DNA of 64,000 nt from Aselliscus stoliczkanus (lineage: Eukaryota > Chordata > Mammalia > Chiroptera > Hipposideridae): contig CM066736.1 in assembly GCA_033961575.1 (NCBI GenBank), positions 83,414,852 through 83,478,851 of the forward strand. The letters are read 5' to 3'. Below are positions 46,827 through 59,439 of the stretch, piece by piece; position 1 is the stretch's first letter; the number at the start of each line of letters is the position of its first letter. A program made the position numbers and the translations under genes. The notes beneath the pieces were generated by a model. It was not told the origin of the DNA. It ran no database searches and saw only the letters and a program-made list of their open reading frames with translations.

Positions 46827-48404
46827 ATCCTTCCATCTTTGCTTTTAATTTCTATTCTGCCTTCTTTCTGGCCATTTCCTTCTCCCTTCCCTTTACCCTT
46901 CACCCCGACCAGAGGCCACACTCGTTGTGGCATTGCTTCACCCCTCCCAGCCTCCAAGAGCCTGAATGGCCCCTCACATTTTCTTCTTCCCCTCTTCACT
47001 TACACTAAGTAGAGACAGGGAGGAGGCCTTCAGAACTGTGAGGAAAGAGGATTTCTGAGGGAATAATGTTATTTTCCAAATGATGGAGTTTAAAATTTAG
47101 GAGAGTTTTATTGAAAACTTGAAGAAAATGGAAGAAAATCATCTCTGTTTTTCTGGTGGGGTTTTGGGTATTTTTGTTTTGTTTTGTGTTTTTCTGCAGT
47201 GATAATGAGGACCTCTCAATGAGAATAGCAAAATGGACATTTTATAAGTCAACCAACTTCTGTATAATATACAATTAAGTGAAATACGTAGTTCTTAGGA
47301 AATGTGAATGTTTCCAAAATGACCCAAACCAAAGAATCCCAAAAACTGCTTATCAATGTGTTTCTGGTCCACCTCAAAATTTACTTTTCAGTCCCCAAGG
47401 CATACTTTTTCCTCTTAATATGACTCTTCTAAAATTGTCATCTATGCCTAAGAAATTTAAACTGTGGAAGATTCTCTGCTGCTGTAGAGCAGCCATATGC
47501 CCTGTTGCAAGCTGCCATATGTTGCATTTAAAAATACAAAGAGGGGTCTGCCTGAAAGCTGCCCTGGTGAACTGAGCCTTTGATAAAAATGTTGTGGGCC
47601 CTAATCATTTAAAAATATGTATATATCTCATTTAAATATGATTTTCTCTCTTAGAGGTTTAACCCAAATTTACTACTTAGTAAATATTTGCTGAATAAAT
47701 GATTAGGGATCATCAACATAGGAAGCTGTAGGCAGACATACTTCTTGGCCTGGCATTAATCACTCTAACCTGAGAAACATACAGTGAATAATTCCCCAGT
47801 CCCAGAATCTCTCATAAGAGCACTTGCTTGTGTGATATGTCCATTTCAGAGAACCCCAATCTTCAAGTCTCCTGAGGTTTCTACTATCCTATAAGTGTTG
47901 CCATGGCCATGTTTATCTACTTCAGTTCTCAAAGGCCAGACTGCATCCAGAAAGGGTTGCTCTGAAATGTAAGCAAGGGAGGGGGCCCACCCCTAGGGCC
48001 TGTTATCAGGATACTTGCTCAAGCTCATCTCCAGCAGAATGTCCAGCTAGGTTGTCACAGAGGCCCTCTGACCACAAGAAACAACTATTAAAATTTACTG
48101 CTGAATTTGTTTTTAAAAAGGGAAGAAAAAGAGAGGTGTGGGGAAACCCCATATTCCAGAAGCAAGGACAAAGGTGAAAGCTAGAGCATTAGGCACCAGG
48201 ATCCTAAAATGAGTCAGATAGCCCCGATCTCCAGGAGCCCATTGTCTGGAGAGGGAGACGGCGAGAAAATCAACGTTACGGTAGCGGGGAGATGACTGCT
48301 GTAATGGAGGTCGCTCAGTGTGCCAGAAGAGCACAGAAGAGTAATATTTCAACAAGACATCAACTCATGTGGTCCACTTAAGAAATAATTCCTAAAAATC
48401 TCTC

Positions 48405-48670
48405 AGGACTCACAGAACCATTCCTATTTCACAAAGAACTGAGTTCAAATTCTGCGTCAGCTTCTTCACTGACCAAGCGACCTTGACCGAGTTACTTTCC
48501 CATTTTGATGAGCCTCTGGTTCCTTCTCTGCAAAATGAGGGTGATTCTGACCATAGTGGCGACTTCATAAGAGTTGGGAAGATTCAATGACACTTCCCTT
48601 GAAAACATTCCTAGTACAGCATTTAGCACAAGGCCTCGTGCTTACTAAGTGGCAGCTGTGATGATCATCA
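48405..48670 (+). repeat. MIR SINE fossil, sense, ending near an ATC-rich tract
   Basis: GAGTTCAAATTCTGCGTCAG, TGACCAAGCGACCTTGACCG, TCTGCAAAATGAGGGTGATT and TAGCACAAGGCCTCGTGC are in order. An imperfect (ATC)n tract follows at about 48660-48700. Confidence 0.85.
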
Positions 48671-48849
48671 TTGTCATCATCATCATTGTCATCATCATTT
48701 AATATCAGTATTAGTAACAACAAGAATTCCTGGCTTGCCTTCCCTCAGGACGAGAGGACAGGAACCAGCTCTTCTAAGATACCAGAGAGCAAAGTGTTTA
48801 TCAAAAGGTAAAAGACTGGCTTCCAGGAACTGCTTTGGTGGTAAACAAG

Positions 48850-49160
48850 AGCAGGCAAGAGCTAATAAAATTTCAAATTAGCCATGACTTTTCACGGCCC
48901 TTCAATTGTGCTGGCTGATTTAATGGTCAACGGCCCCGCTCGCTGGGATTGAATAATGGAGCATTTCTGCCGAGTTATGGATGCAGCGGCTGAATCTGTC
49001 ATGCTAACATCAATAGCAGAATGCAAATAACCCTCAGCTCAGGCTGTAATTGTGTGTTTAAGCGATGTCTGACAGGGGCAGCACAAGAAAGTACGATGGA
49101 GCCCGCCGACTGCGACTGTGGGAGAAGACAGGCGCTTTGCTAGGCAATTAGTCAGAGACT
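48850..49160. promoter_or_regulatory. Repeat-free block with developmental transcription-factor motifs; candidate enhancer
   Basis: Contains no recognisable repeat, in contrast to both sides. Motifs seen include ATGCAAAT (octamer, POU class) at 49021-49028, several TAAT cores (CTGTAATTGTG, GATTTAATGG, GCAATTAGTC), CAATTG and TGACAGG (MEIS/TGIF-like). Short CpG-containing words such as CACGGC and CCCGCTCGCTGG persist. Constraint is inferred, not measured. Confidence 0.4.
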
Positions 49161-49344
49161 CTGGGAGCTGGGATGGGAGCTACAAGTTAGGATTCGGACA
49201 GTGCTGGGGTGACGGGAGGCCAGTCTGTCACTTCTCAGGATGAAGCTGGCAGGTGAGCAGACAAAGGACAAATGACCCTTCACTTCAGTAAGCCTGTTCT
49301 AGGTTCAGGATTGGGAAGGGAGACTACCTACCCCTACCTCAGTA

Positions 49345-49565
49345 CTTACTGTGTGTCAGGTACTCTGATAGGTTTAGAAACATACTTATTTATGTAACAA
49401 ATACCTATGTGACACTTTCTCTGATGATCCCCTCATAAGAGATGTGAGAAACGAAAGGCAGAGTTTAAGTAACTTGCCCATGGTCACACACTGATGACTT
49501 TCAGAGCCAGGATTTGACCCCAAACAGCCTGGCTCTGGAGTCCATGCTATTTAGCACCGTGCTGC
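49345..49565 (-). repeat. MIR SINE fossil, antisense
   Basis: ACTTACTGTGTGTCAGGTAC, TAAGTAACTTGCCCATGGTC and ACACACTGATGACTTTCAG, then GAGCCAGGATTTGACCCCAA and a TGCTATTTAGCACCGTGCTG end. Confidence 0.9.
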
Positions 49566-50669
49566 CCTCAGGAAGCTATCAGATCTTGGATACCGCGCAG
49601 AAGTGAGCAAGAACAACAAGGGATTTTTGTCCCTGATTTATTAAGGAAAATATACCCGGGCTCCCCTGACCCATTGGGTTTCAGGGAGGTCAAGTAACTT
49701 GCCTGAGACCACAACACCCCTGAGGCAAGTAAGGAGTCTTACTTATGTGGGCTACCTGTGTGGGCAGGGCATCAATCTAGCCAATGCCTACGCAGGACTC
49801 TGGCGGGCAGCATCTGGGTTGCAAACCCACAGAGACAGAAGTGAGGGAGACATGTCAAGGATGAGATGGGGGTTCAGAGAGAGTAAATCTAGGAACTCAA
49901 TCTGGAACTTGAACTTCAGTCCCAGAGTCTCAGTGATCCTCCCACCCTACCATACTGTTTATGAAATTGAAGATAATGGTTTTCCGCCTTTATGGCCAGT
50001 CATTTGATTTCCTTCCCCTGATTCATTTGTGAATTCATTCATTCAATATTTATTTACTTGTTTACTTATTTATTTATTTAACAGTCATGTCTTAAACACC
50101 TATATTAAGTGCTGCAGATACAACAGAGACAACCAGGGCAGAACCTATGCCTCCAGGGTAGTGGGGAAGTTTGTCCAAAGTTGCACAGCTAATAAGCGGG
50201 AGAGGCAGAATTTAATCCCCTGAGGAACACCGGTCTTGAGACAGTTCTCTGTCTACAAAGCACAGAGACTGTAACCCTGGGCTTTCTTTTCCTGTCCCCA
50301 ACTTTTGCTAGCACCCTCTAATCCCTAGGTTTGCTATCCATTCTAAGTTATTCTATTGGGTGCCCATAAAAGCACTTTGGAATAATGCGAGCAAAGCTCT
50401 GTGGTCTGGTGGAATTTCTTTCTCTGCACCTTGGGATGCTGGAAGCTGTTAATGTAATTTCCAGTCCTGAAAAAAATCTATCCATGTGATAAAGAGAATT
50501 CCCTGCCAACGGCAACTCGGTCAGAGGCTTGAAACCATCCAGTGAACTCCGCATGCCCCTCTCACAGCAGGCAGAGCCGCGTCTCCACATATTTACATGC
50601 AGCTGGGAGAGATGCTGAGAATTTCAGTGCCTTCAACATACTGCCTCATCCTCAGCCCCAAAGCCAGTC

Positions 50670-51205
50670 AACTGCCAGGCTCTATCGTTTTTACCTCTTA
50701 AATGTATCTCAAAACCATCCACTTCGCTCAGTCTGCACTGGTAGCACTCTGGGTTCAGCAACCATTATTTTTCCCCTGTGCCACCTCAGCAAGCACCCAC
50801 ACCCATGGGGCCCCCAGTTTCCGCTCCCTGCTTAATACCTTTCAGCAGCTCACAATGACCCTGATGGGGTATGAAATGCAAACTCCCTAACCTGCCCCCC
50901 ACCCAGAAGCCCAGCACGCTCGGCATCTCTTCTTGTGCTATTCCCCTCACCTTCAGAGCCCAGCTTTTGAATTTAGTAATTCAGATGTTCAATGTATTCT
51001 CTCACCTCTGGGCCTTCTTCATATATATAATTCCTTCTATCTCTTTGGAAAAAAAATAGCACATGTGACACTGTATACTTCCTTGTCTGTCTCCCCTACT
51101 GGACTAGTGGGCTGGGACCAGCGATGAAACACCTGGATCTTCTTGGTGCCTAGCAAAGGCCTAGGCTTATATCAGGCACTTAATAAAGTTTTTCAGTGAG
51201 TGGAA
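50670..51205 (+). repeat. L2 LINE 3' region, sense, long
   Basis: About 530 bp in L2 order: TTTCAGCAGCTCACAATGAC, TTCTTGTGCTATTCCCCTC, CTGGGCCTTCTTCATATAT, TCCTTGTCTGTCTCCCCTAC and GGCACTTAATAAAGTTTTTC. It ends about 90 bp before the linker exon. Confidence 0.85.
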
Positions 51206-51293
51206 AATAGAGAAGAAGTGAGTGAAGGCATTGTGCACAAACATGGCTGATCAAACATGGCAATGTAAACCTCATGCTCTGTCACTCCTGCAG

Positions 51294-51510
51294 ATGGCTT
51301 GGTGGACTGCATGGACCCCGACTGCTGCCTCCAGCCCCTCTGTCATGTCAACCCGCTGTGCCTGGGCTCCCCTGACCCACTGGACATCATCCAGGAGACA
51401 CAGGCCCCTGTGTCCCAGCAGAACCTGCACTCCTTCTATGACCGCATCAAGTTCCTTGTGGGCAGGGACAGCACACACATCATCCCTGGGGAGAACCCCT
51501 TTGATGGAGG
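51294..51510 (+). CDS. TENM4: TENM4 exon: Cys-rich linker after EGF8
   Basis: A 217-nt exon between CACTCCTGCAG and GTGAGT, entering in phase 1 and leaving in phase 2, which ends the run of symmetric EGF exons. The peptide starts [17 protein letters not shown], five cysteines in a short span, then passes through [20 protein letters not shown] and [14 protein letters not shown]. These residues follow EGF8 and lead into the TTR/Ig-like module before the beta-propeller. Acidic residues at its start complete the DND-G-D-G loop begun in the previous exon. IIQETQ and [10 protein letters not shown] separate teneurin-4 from teneurin-2 in my recollection. The next exon lies beyond the window. Confidence 0.96.
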
Positions 51511-52195
51511 GTGAGTCCAGTGGGCCCATCTCCGGCCACGGCTCTCTGAGGGAGAACTGCATGACCTCCAAGGCCCATTTGGGTGGGTGGGGGTGGGAAG
51601 AGGCCAGGAGGGTGGGCATCCAAGGCTCTTGATGGACTGTCAGGGAGGCAGGGGAGCAGCCTCAGGTGCCCACATTTAGAAAATATGCTATCCAAGGCAT
51701 TTGGAATTTTTATGAGCAAAGTTTTGTTGTTCTTGCTGGGTGATAGATGGAGAGAGTGAGAAATCAAAGGTCCAGGGGGAATCTTGGATCAATACCCACT
51801 TTGCAGTCGGCTCTTACTGATTCTATGGTCTCCTGATGAGCTGGAAGCTTTAACACTGTTCACCCCCAGAGCTGATGGCCAGAAGACTTTTGAGGCTGGG
51901 AGTGGGGGTACATCCACCAGTGTCCAGGCCATATGCCCATGCATTCTTTCACAAGTTATCAATTGTGTCATCCATTGGACAGTTTTTTCCTGAAATCTAC
52001 TCTGTCAGGCCCTATGCTGGAATCACAGAAATGAGTAGAACGCAGCCTCTGCTCATTGGTCACTCACAGTCTACTACTAGGGGGACAAAAAGAGACAGCT
52101 CCAGTATTATAGGCCAGAAACATGCCCCAGGAGACTCTGGGAACATAGAGAAGGTGCTCTTGGGTAGGGAGAAGGCCATCACTTAAGAACTGAGT

Positions 52196-52305
52196 ATTTT
52201 TTTTTTTTTTAGCGGGCAGTGTCACTGGCCCTCATATGTGGGATCCGAACCGGGGCCGCTAGCGTCCCAAGTCAGCTCTTAACCACTGTGCCACTTGGCC
52301 GGCCC
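52196..52305 (-). mobile_element. Short bat tRNA-like SINE, antisense, with target-site duplication
   Basis: A T14-type tail leads into GCGGGCAGTGTCACTGGCCC and ends CACTTGGCCGGCCC. AAGAACTGAGT is duplicated exactly at 52185-52195 and 52305-52315. Confidence 0.94.
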
Positions 52306-53339
52306 AAGAACTGAGTCTTAAAGATGAGAAATAGTTAGCTATGCAACAAAGGAAGAGGGTTTTTCAAGGAGAGGAACCAGCTTGCTGCAAAGACGCTGAG
52401 GCACGAAAGGGCACGGGAGCCAGCAAAAGACTGCTGTCTATTCTCTGCTTCCCAGATCAAGTCCTGTGAACTAGGAAAAGGTATCCAAGAAGGAAGGATT
52501 TATAATAATCTCTTCTGAATGTTTTCCAGTGTAGCAATGCCTCATGTATGCAGACCTTTCTCTAAAAGTCAGCACAGTTCAACTAAGCAGTCAGACATGG
52601 TGTCCCTTCTATGTTCCTGATTTCTCTGCTGAGAGTTCCCACCCTAAGTGGACAAATGGGGTAGTGCTGAGGGATGGGAGTGATGAAGGATATCCTCAAG
52701 TTCCGTTTAAAGGGAGAAGTTGGCAGGGCTTAGTCATAGGTTGAGTCTGAGGGATGCCAGAAACAGGGGCCTCTTACTTAGAAGCCTGGGTAGATGGTGG
52801 TACCCTCACCAGGTTGGGAACCGGAGAGCAGAGCTGGGAGCAAGGATGACCTCCACCCGAGCATGGTAAGGACAGGAAGGGACAGGCCTCAGTAGGACAC
52901 CCCAGAGAAAATATCTGTTGATAGTTGATAAGTAATTCTGGAGTTCCCATGGAGGCCTGAGCTGGTGATCTTGATTTATGAGCCATCAACAAACACATAG
53001 GAGTTGACACTATGAGCACACAAAAGGTTGCTCAAGGAGAATGAGTAAGGGGAGAAGAGCAGGGACCTCAAAAGGAATCAGGGTAGCTGGTGTGTGATAT
53101 TGTCATCCCCAGAGTGTAACTGGGACTCTAAGGAGATGGCCTCGCTGCTGGGATATGATGGAGCCAGAATCAAACCAAGGCCTATGGGACTCAGGGCACA
53201 TATTTCCCCCGCCGAGCCCTTCCTTACAGGAGCAATGACAAGATGGGGAAAGTGAAGCAGACGAAGTGCTCTGAGCCCAGCAAGAGGGTCATGTGTGATA
53301 TGAGTGTGTAAAAGCCAAAAAACTTGAACCTTTTTAGAA

Positions 53340-53465
53340 ATGAAGGTACTTGATAGTCCAAACCCTTCAAATTACCCTGAGACTATTGAGAACCTCAGAG
53401 GTTAAGTGACCTTCCCAAAGTCACAGGCTAGTCAAGTGGCAGAGCCAGGAGCAGAAATAAAGTGA
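53340..53465 (-). repeat. MIR SINE fossil, antisense
   Basis: AGAACCTCAGAGGTTAAGTG, ACCTTCCCAAAGTCACAGGC and AAGTGGCAGAGCCAGGAGC mark the right half of an antisense MIR. Confidence 0.82.
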
Positions 53466-54849
53466 GGAAAACGCGTATTTGTTTATCTTGGCCAGAAAAA
53501 GCTGCTTTTGTCTCTGGGTAGGAAGCTTCCTGCTCCCTTATTCAACTGTTTGATTTTGTACATATGCTTGTAGGCCTTCCCTTGGCATGAGTTCTTTTAG
53601 TTAACTGGAGATATAAATATTATTCCAACCAAGGGGAGTATGACTTGCTCAGCCTTTCTTTACTGGACCCAGTATGGGACCTGATTAGGGCTCTGCCTGG
53701 TTGGCTGCTGGTGTCTGTTCTGCTTAAGGAATGCCCTTACCATGCCATCCTCATCAGTACCGGCAGGGACCATGGCCCCTGCACGTCCTGTGGTCACTCA
53801 CCAAGCCTGCTGCTTATGTGCCATGACTCACTGGGGCATTTGCACAGGGATTTCAGGATGGTGGCCCCAGCAGGTCTGACGTGCTTTAAGGAACCTGACA
53901 CGTGGGGAACTTGAGAAACTTGTATGGGAGAAATGGACCTCTCCGCCCAAGGGAAGAGTATATAGGCCTCGGAGTCTAGCCCACTTGTTTTTGCAGATCC
54001 TGGCTCCGCCACTACTGGATGCATGGCTCTGGGAAAGTGGCTGCATATGGCAAATCTGTGACTGTCTGTCAGGCCTCTGAACTGAGTCCTCCAGGAAAGG
54101 ACTGCATCTTACTCATTGTAGCACTTACTTGCTCAAGATAACTATGCATATACATTGCCTTGACCAATGAAGAAATGGAAGGAAGGAGAGAGGGAGGAAA
54201 TGGAGGGAAGGATGATGGGAGGGGAGATAGATGGATATATTATGTATTTGACTTAATTTTATACTGAACTTTTTACTTAATTTTATGTGGCATCAGAGTC
54301 CAGAGAGGTTAAGTCATCTGCTTAAAAAGCACATGGCAGGTTAAGAGCAGAGACGGGAGTATGCATCAGCCCCCCGATTATTGTTTCTATATCTGTCACC
54401 TTCCATTCAATGACAGATGCTTTCAAAGAAGATACCATGCAGCTCCCCAAATCCATAATACTGGCCTAGATAGTGTTTTCTCTATGAATGCATTGATAAT
54501 GGAAGCTTCCAAATTTTACTGTAAACGTTCCTGTTACCTAACGTTTGCATGAATCATCATGTCCCCTGCTCCTTGCTGATCTAGATTCAGAGGAAACAGC
54601 TGCGTATCTCTACTGAGTATCCCCAAACAGATTTTTATGTAACACAAGCCCAAGTGACTAGAAACCTGGAAACAGGAGGCAGCAGATGCTTTTCTCTTTG
54701 GACTGTCTCCTTGGTAGTTCATGACCTTGACCTGGGCCAGTGATACAGTGTTTATTTGCACAGTTGGGTCAAAGTGAAATCAGTTTCCAAGTTCGGGTTG
54801 TTGCTTTCTGTCCTCTCACATGAAGGAATGTCCCAGAGTTTAAATCTGC

Positions 54850-55290
54850 TTGACCTCCCGCTAGCTCTGTGTGACCTCAGGGAAATGATTTCACCTCTGC
54901 GCACCTGCCTCCAATTATACACTGGCAATAACAGCAGCTATTCATGAAAGCCATTGAAAGTATTAACTGACATAACGCACCTAGCGCAGGGCTTGGCACA
55001 CAGGTGACCAGTGAATGATGGCTTTAATGGCCGCAGCCTAGCCTAATGAAAATATACAAGCTTTGGAATTACACAGTCTTGGATTTAAAATCTGTTTTAT
55101 CCACTTTCTAGCTATGTGACCTTGGGAAAATTCCTTAATTTCCCTGAGCTCTAAGTTCCTCATCTGTAAGAGCGGGGCTATACTGTATATATTTTTAGGG
55201 TTGCCATGAGAATTAAATGAAAAAACAAAATGTACATGAAGTCTCAACCTAGTACTGGCCACACAAAAAATATTTGCTTATTGTACGATG
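54850..55290 (+). repeat. Two MIR SINE fossils in tandem, sense
   Basis: The first (about 54850-55020) has CTAGCTCTGTGTGACCTCAG and a GGCTTGGCACACAGGTGACC tail. The second (about 55030-55290) has GCTATGTGACCTTGGGAAAA, GTTCCTCATCTGTAAGAGC and CATGAGAATTAAATG. Confidence 0.88.
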
Positions 55291-55351
55291 ATAGTGGTGA
55301 TGATGGGAAGATGATGGTGGTGATGTTGAAAAGAGCCTCCAGCCCCACTTT

Positions 55352-55735
55352 CTTTCTTTTTTTTTTTTTTTTATTTTATTTTATTTTTAATTAGTTTCAG
55401 GTGTACAACACAGTGCAATAGTTATACATTTTACCCCTCAAAGTAACAACCCCCCCACCCCCAATACACCACCCCACTCCCCCCCCATATCATATATATC
55501 TATTACTCTTCCTCTGACTCTCTTCCACAGTATAATCCACATCCCGTGACTATCTATATATATTCAATTACAGTAGGTATACCACCTCCACTTTAGTAAT
55601 ACAGTGCAGTGATCAAACCTCTACTCCATCCATGAAATGGTCTCCCTAACAAGACCTATGACCATCTGACATTCCACAGAATATTTACAACATTATTAAT
55701 TATATTCCCCAAACTGAAACTTGAGAGTACCCTGC
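55352..55735 (-). repeat. L1 LINE 3' end, antisense
   Basis: Starts with a long T tract (reverse of the poly-A tail), then GTTTCAGGTGTACAACACAG and TGCAATAGTTATACATTTTA, C-rich runs, and CCATCTGACATTCCACAG. I recognise this as the laurasiatherian-type L1 3' UTR in reverse. No ORF2 sequence remains. The right edge is approximate. Confidence 0.75.
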
Positions 55736-57474
55736 CCTCCAGGAAAGTCCAGAAGCCACCCAGGGAGGAACCGGGTTTTGATTGTCGAGCCCTTATTTGG
55801 GGAAGGGAAAAGGCAGCACGATACCAGCCAGCTGTCAGCCGGGATCCCTGTTAGGGAGGAATCCAGTGGCACTTTTCCAGAGTGAGATTTCTGATGGGCA
55901 GGCAGACTTGACTTGGTGCCTGTGTGGAACAATAACAAAGCCTGTGCCTGACAGAAAACCCCATATCCTCCTGCACCCCGTATGTCATGCCACATTTTGT
56001 ATAGTCTGAATGGGAGTCCATTTAACAGGTTCCAAGAAGCTGGCTGTCAACCAGAAACCCAACAGCACTTCTGTGGCCAGCAAAGAAAGGCAGCCCCACA
56101 GGTATAGCTCCTTCACTCTGCAGATTCACAGCCCTGTATCTAACTCAGGGAGGGGGCTTCCTTATGCTTCTCTGCAGAACCCCAGCTAGAGCAGAGGTGG
56201 CCCTCAGGGAAGGATGGGTGGCAGCTCCCCAGGATGTGAGGCCCCGGCCCAGCAGCGTGGGTTCTGGGCTGGGCTGGGTCCCTTAGAGAAGAGCATAGAG
56301 CCTGACACAGAGCTGAAGCAAAAATACTGCCAGATGGACTTAGGGGGAGGAAAGTCACCCTCAGGAGCCCCATTTGGTTCACCTGTGTCCCCAGAGCCCG
56401 GGACTATGCCTGGCCCAGAGCAGGTGTTTCATACAGATTTAATGAATGTAGTAGCTCCACCTGACCATCTGCCATGGCTGCCCTCAACTCCACATAAAGT
56501 GGTAGAGGTGTGAGTGACATCAGCTGATCTAAAGCCAGCCCAAAGTAGGAGGGGACATAGAGCAGGCAGGGGAACCACCATCACCTCATTAGGTGGCCCG
56601 AATTCCATCCTTCTTTCTTGGCCTGGATGCCTGAACCCCACCTGCCTAGTGGAACGCCTGTCCCTCACCTGGAGTCCTGGGGAGAATACAAAGCAGGGTG
56701 CTCTCTGTGGAGACTTGAGTGGGAGAGGAGGAGGAGTCATTCAGCTCTGTAGGGGGAAGAAGGGCCCCCAATTGGATGGTCCATTCAAAGAGGAGGACAG
56801 ACAACAGGACTTAGTCTGTGGAGCTTAGGATCAGACTGGGAAAGGGAGAGCAGCATGAGATGTTTCCTCCTGAAAGAACACTCAAGGCAGCTATCTCCTT
56901 GTTACATACACAGCTTTGGTTTTATCTATTCTCTTCAGAAGGGCTGACCGGGTTGGAAGGGCTGGACATAAGGAAGACACATCATTTCAATGAATAGTTG
57001 TGGCTTGCTGATGTGGGACAGGTTAGCAGGTTACAGGAAGAGCTTCTGACAAAAGAGCCAACCCCAAGTTATTTGAATATCAGTTCAGAATACGTTTGAG
57101 GACACTGCATTGGTGAGAGACATAATGTGATGTCGTCAAGTCTTTCTGGGCTCCCCTAAGCCTACTAGATTATGAGTTCACCCAAGCAAGTTATTTGGAT
57201 GAGAACAGATTACTATGAATGTCAACTGACAGGACACACGGAACCCAAAGAGAAAAGACTCAAGGAAAAGGACGGATAGGTGATCAGAGTATCCATCCCA
57301 AAGGAGGCAGAGGATCCTGTCCTAGAGAGAGGGTCACATCCTGTGGAGAGGAGAGATTGGGTGAGCTCAGAGTGGGGAAGAGGTGCCCACAAAACACATG
57401 CTCTATTGGGTAAATAATGATGAGCACCTGCTCTGCACTAGGCCTGCAAGAAGATGATATGCATCTGTACCCCA

Positions 57475-57605
57475 TTATACTGTGGGCTCTTTGGGTGTCC
57501 CATGCCCTGTTAGTCATTGGACCCCTAATGCTTAGCACAGGGGTTGGCACAGACTAAACCATGATGAATGGTAGGATGAGTCAGTGAGTCAGCCAGTCAT
57601 CCACA
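57475..57605 (+). repeat. L2 LINE 3' end, sense
   Basis: TACTGTGGGCTCTTTGGGTG, AATGCTTAGCACAGGGGTTG and a GGATGAGTCAGTGAGTCAG tail are consistent with an L2 terminus. Confidence 0.68.
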
Positions 57606-58759
57606 GCTGAGTGTCTGAAAAGATGTGGAGACCGTGTTCCGAGACTTCAATGCCAGGCCATTGCTCCCACGGCAGACCCTTGTCCCTGAGCCCCACACCA
57701 CAGGGGCTGCCTCTGGTACCTCTCTGTTCCTGCAGCACCCGGTACAGAGCCTGGCTCAAGAACAGACAACAGTAAATGTTTCCTTTTGAAAATGAATGAG
57801 CAAACAAACAAATGAACGAATGAAGGAAGACTTCTGGTAGGAGATGGCCTTTGGCCTGAGAGAGATTTCAGTGAGGAGGATTGGCCATGAAAACATTATT
57901 TATCCCACTTCAGGTCACAACAGCCCATTAGGGCATCAAGAAATCAATTTAGTGGGTCGAAACTAGTTATTTAATAGAAGTAAATTTAAATGGAATTGGG
58001 TACCATGGAATGGAAAAATATCAGTGAAACTCTGTGAAAAGGATATATATTTCATGAAACGTGTTTTTTGTTTGTGTGTGTGTGTGTACTGCTGAATTGG
58101 CCGTGTTGCTTACTGAGGGTTTCAGTTGAGCCGTATTTAAAAATGCATTGTATGCTGAGGAACGAGTATGATTTTCCAGGATAATCAGAGAATGGAGACA
58201 ATTGCAGTGTGGCTGGAACATAATTATGGTGATATTAGTTTACAAATCCAAAGTCAACAGACACACTCTAACATTTGAAACCAAGATGGTATATGATCCT
58301 GGTGTGCAGAGTCAAGGGCAGGTGAGGAAGGAAGAACATAAAGGACCATGAGGCCAGAAAGGTGGCTTGGGGCAAGAACTGCGAGAGATCTGCCCCTGGT
58401 CTGTTCACTAATCAGATTAGAGAGCATTTCATCTCCATTAGGACTCAACACTGGCTATAAACAGAAGGGAAATAACCTCAATGTCATGTAAGTCTTCAGA
58501 ATTTCTTTTAGACCTTTTATAGAGGCACAAAGTTTCCAGGAGTTTTAAGAGCCAGAGTTTACAAGAGGAAACAATCATGGAAAAGGGGAGAAAAGATCAT
58601 GTATGCAATATAATTTATCAGCCCACTGCAGATCTAAAGCCATATACAAGTGTCGGTCGCAGAGCAGTTACAGAAAAGTATTTGCTTGCCACTCTACCCC
58701 CCTCACACCGCCCCAGGCCTGACACAGCCCTCACATGGTCCTCAGAGAGGCTGAGCAGT

Positions 58760-59270
58760 AGAGATCATCTAATGGAGTTCAATAAACACCAGCTTCCTGA
58801 CAGCTGGCCTCTGAGCGAATTTATTATTGAATTATACTCCTGCGTTTTCAGAACAAGCTGAGCTGACAGGCTACCCCATCAGTTTAAAAAGGGGGGTGCA
58901 GAGAGAAAGACAATGATAAATTACCCTGATGGAAGATGGAAGGAGGTAAAGATCCTGCTTCCTCCAAAATGTCAACCATCATATATTATTCATGTTGGTT
59001 TTGTAAAAAAAAAAAAAATCCCTCCCCACATTGAAATGAATGTTTATGATGATAAAGCAACTAGGTGAATTTAATTCAGGATGCAGGCAGCAACTTCTCA
59101 CATCATCCTGATGAGCAGCTAACAACTCCTCTTCTGCCACTTGATCATCCCGTTATTGATTTCCAAACCGAATTACAATCTCTGTTTGCTCTGTAGCTTG
59201 AGCTCGTTCCTAGCTGCCCATCACAGGAAGCATTAGCGGAGAAGCATGCTGCTGTGCTGAAGCTGGAACT
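58760..59270. promoter_or_regulatory. AT-rich, repeat-poor block; candidate conserved noncoding element
   Basis: About 500 bp lacking repeats. TAAT/ATTA words are frequent (GAATTTATTATTGAATTATA, GGTGAATTTAATTC, CGTTATTGATTTCC), together with ATGATAAATTACC and TGACAGG near 58869. It resembles developmental enhancers in composition only. Function is inferred. Confidence 0.3.
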
Positions 59271-59439
59271 CGGGGTCGAGAGGGCGACAGCGTGCATGCA
59301 AGTCCATGGGCAAGTGAGAGCAAGTGACTTTGGGCGAGCGAGGCTGTAATGCGGGGTTACTGATTCCCACACTGCAGGTTGTTTGGAAGATTAAATGAGA
59401 TCAGATACCCAGAAGCCCAATGGCTGACACATTCAGTAA

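Larger units (their letters stand above)
39152..51293 (+). other. TENM4: Intron between EGF8 and linker exons (12,142 bp)
   Basis: Begins GTAGGG and ends CACTCCTGCAG. Contents: a MIR near 39700-39890 (+), (TA)28 at 40020-40075, L2 pieces at 40620-40870, 41610-41790 and 42270-42450 (all -), a MIR with a nested SINE at 43725-44095, MIRs at 42880-43090 (-) and 44375-44580 (-), an L2/MIR mix at 45230-46020, a MIR near 46290-46500 (-), a pyrimidine tract at 46768-46826, and the block at 48850-49160. MIRs also lie at 48405-48670 and 49345-49565, and an L2 at 50670-51205. The stretches 44600-45200 and 46840-48100 show nothing recognisable. Confidence 0.88.

Noticed and set aside
46689..47012. Proline/serine/leucine-rich ORF of 107 codons
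   Set aside because: It is the translation of a pyrimidine microsatellite.
39152..51293. A missed exon between EGF8 and the linker
   Set aside because: The two exons join in frame to give the expected DNDG-D-GLVD sequence, so no residue is missing.
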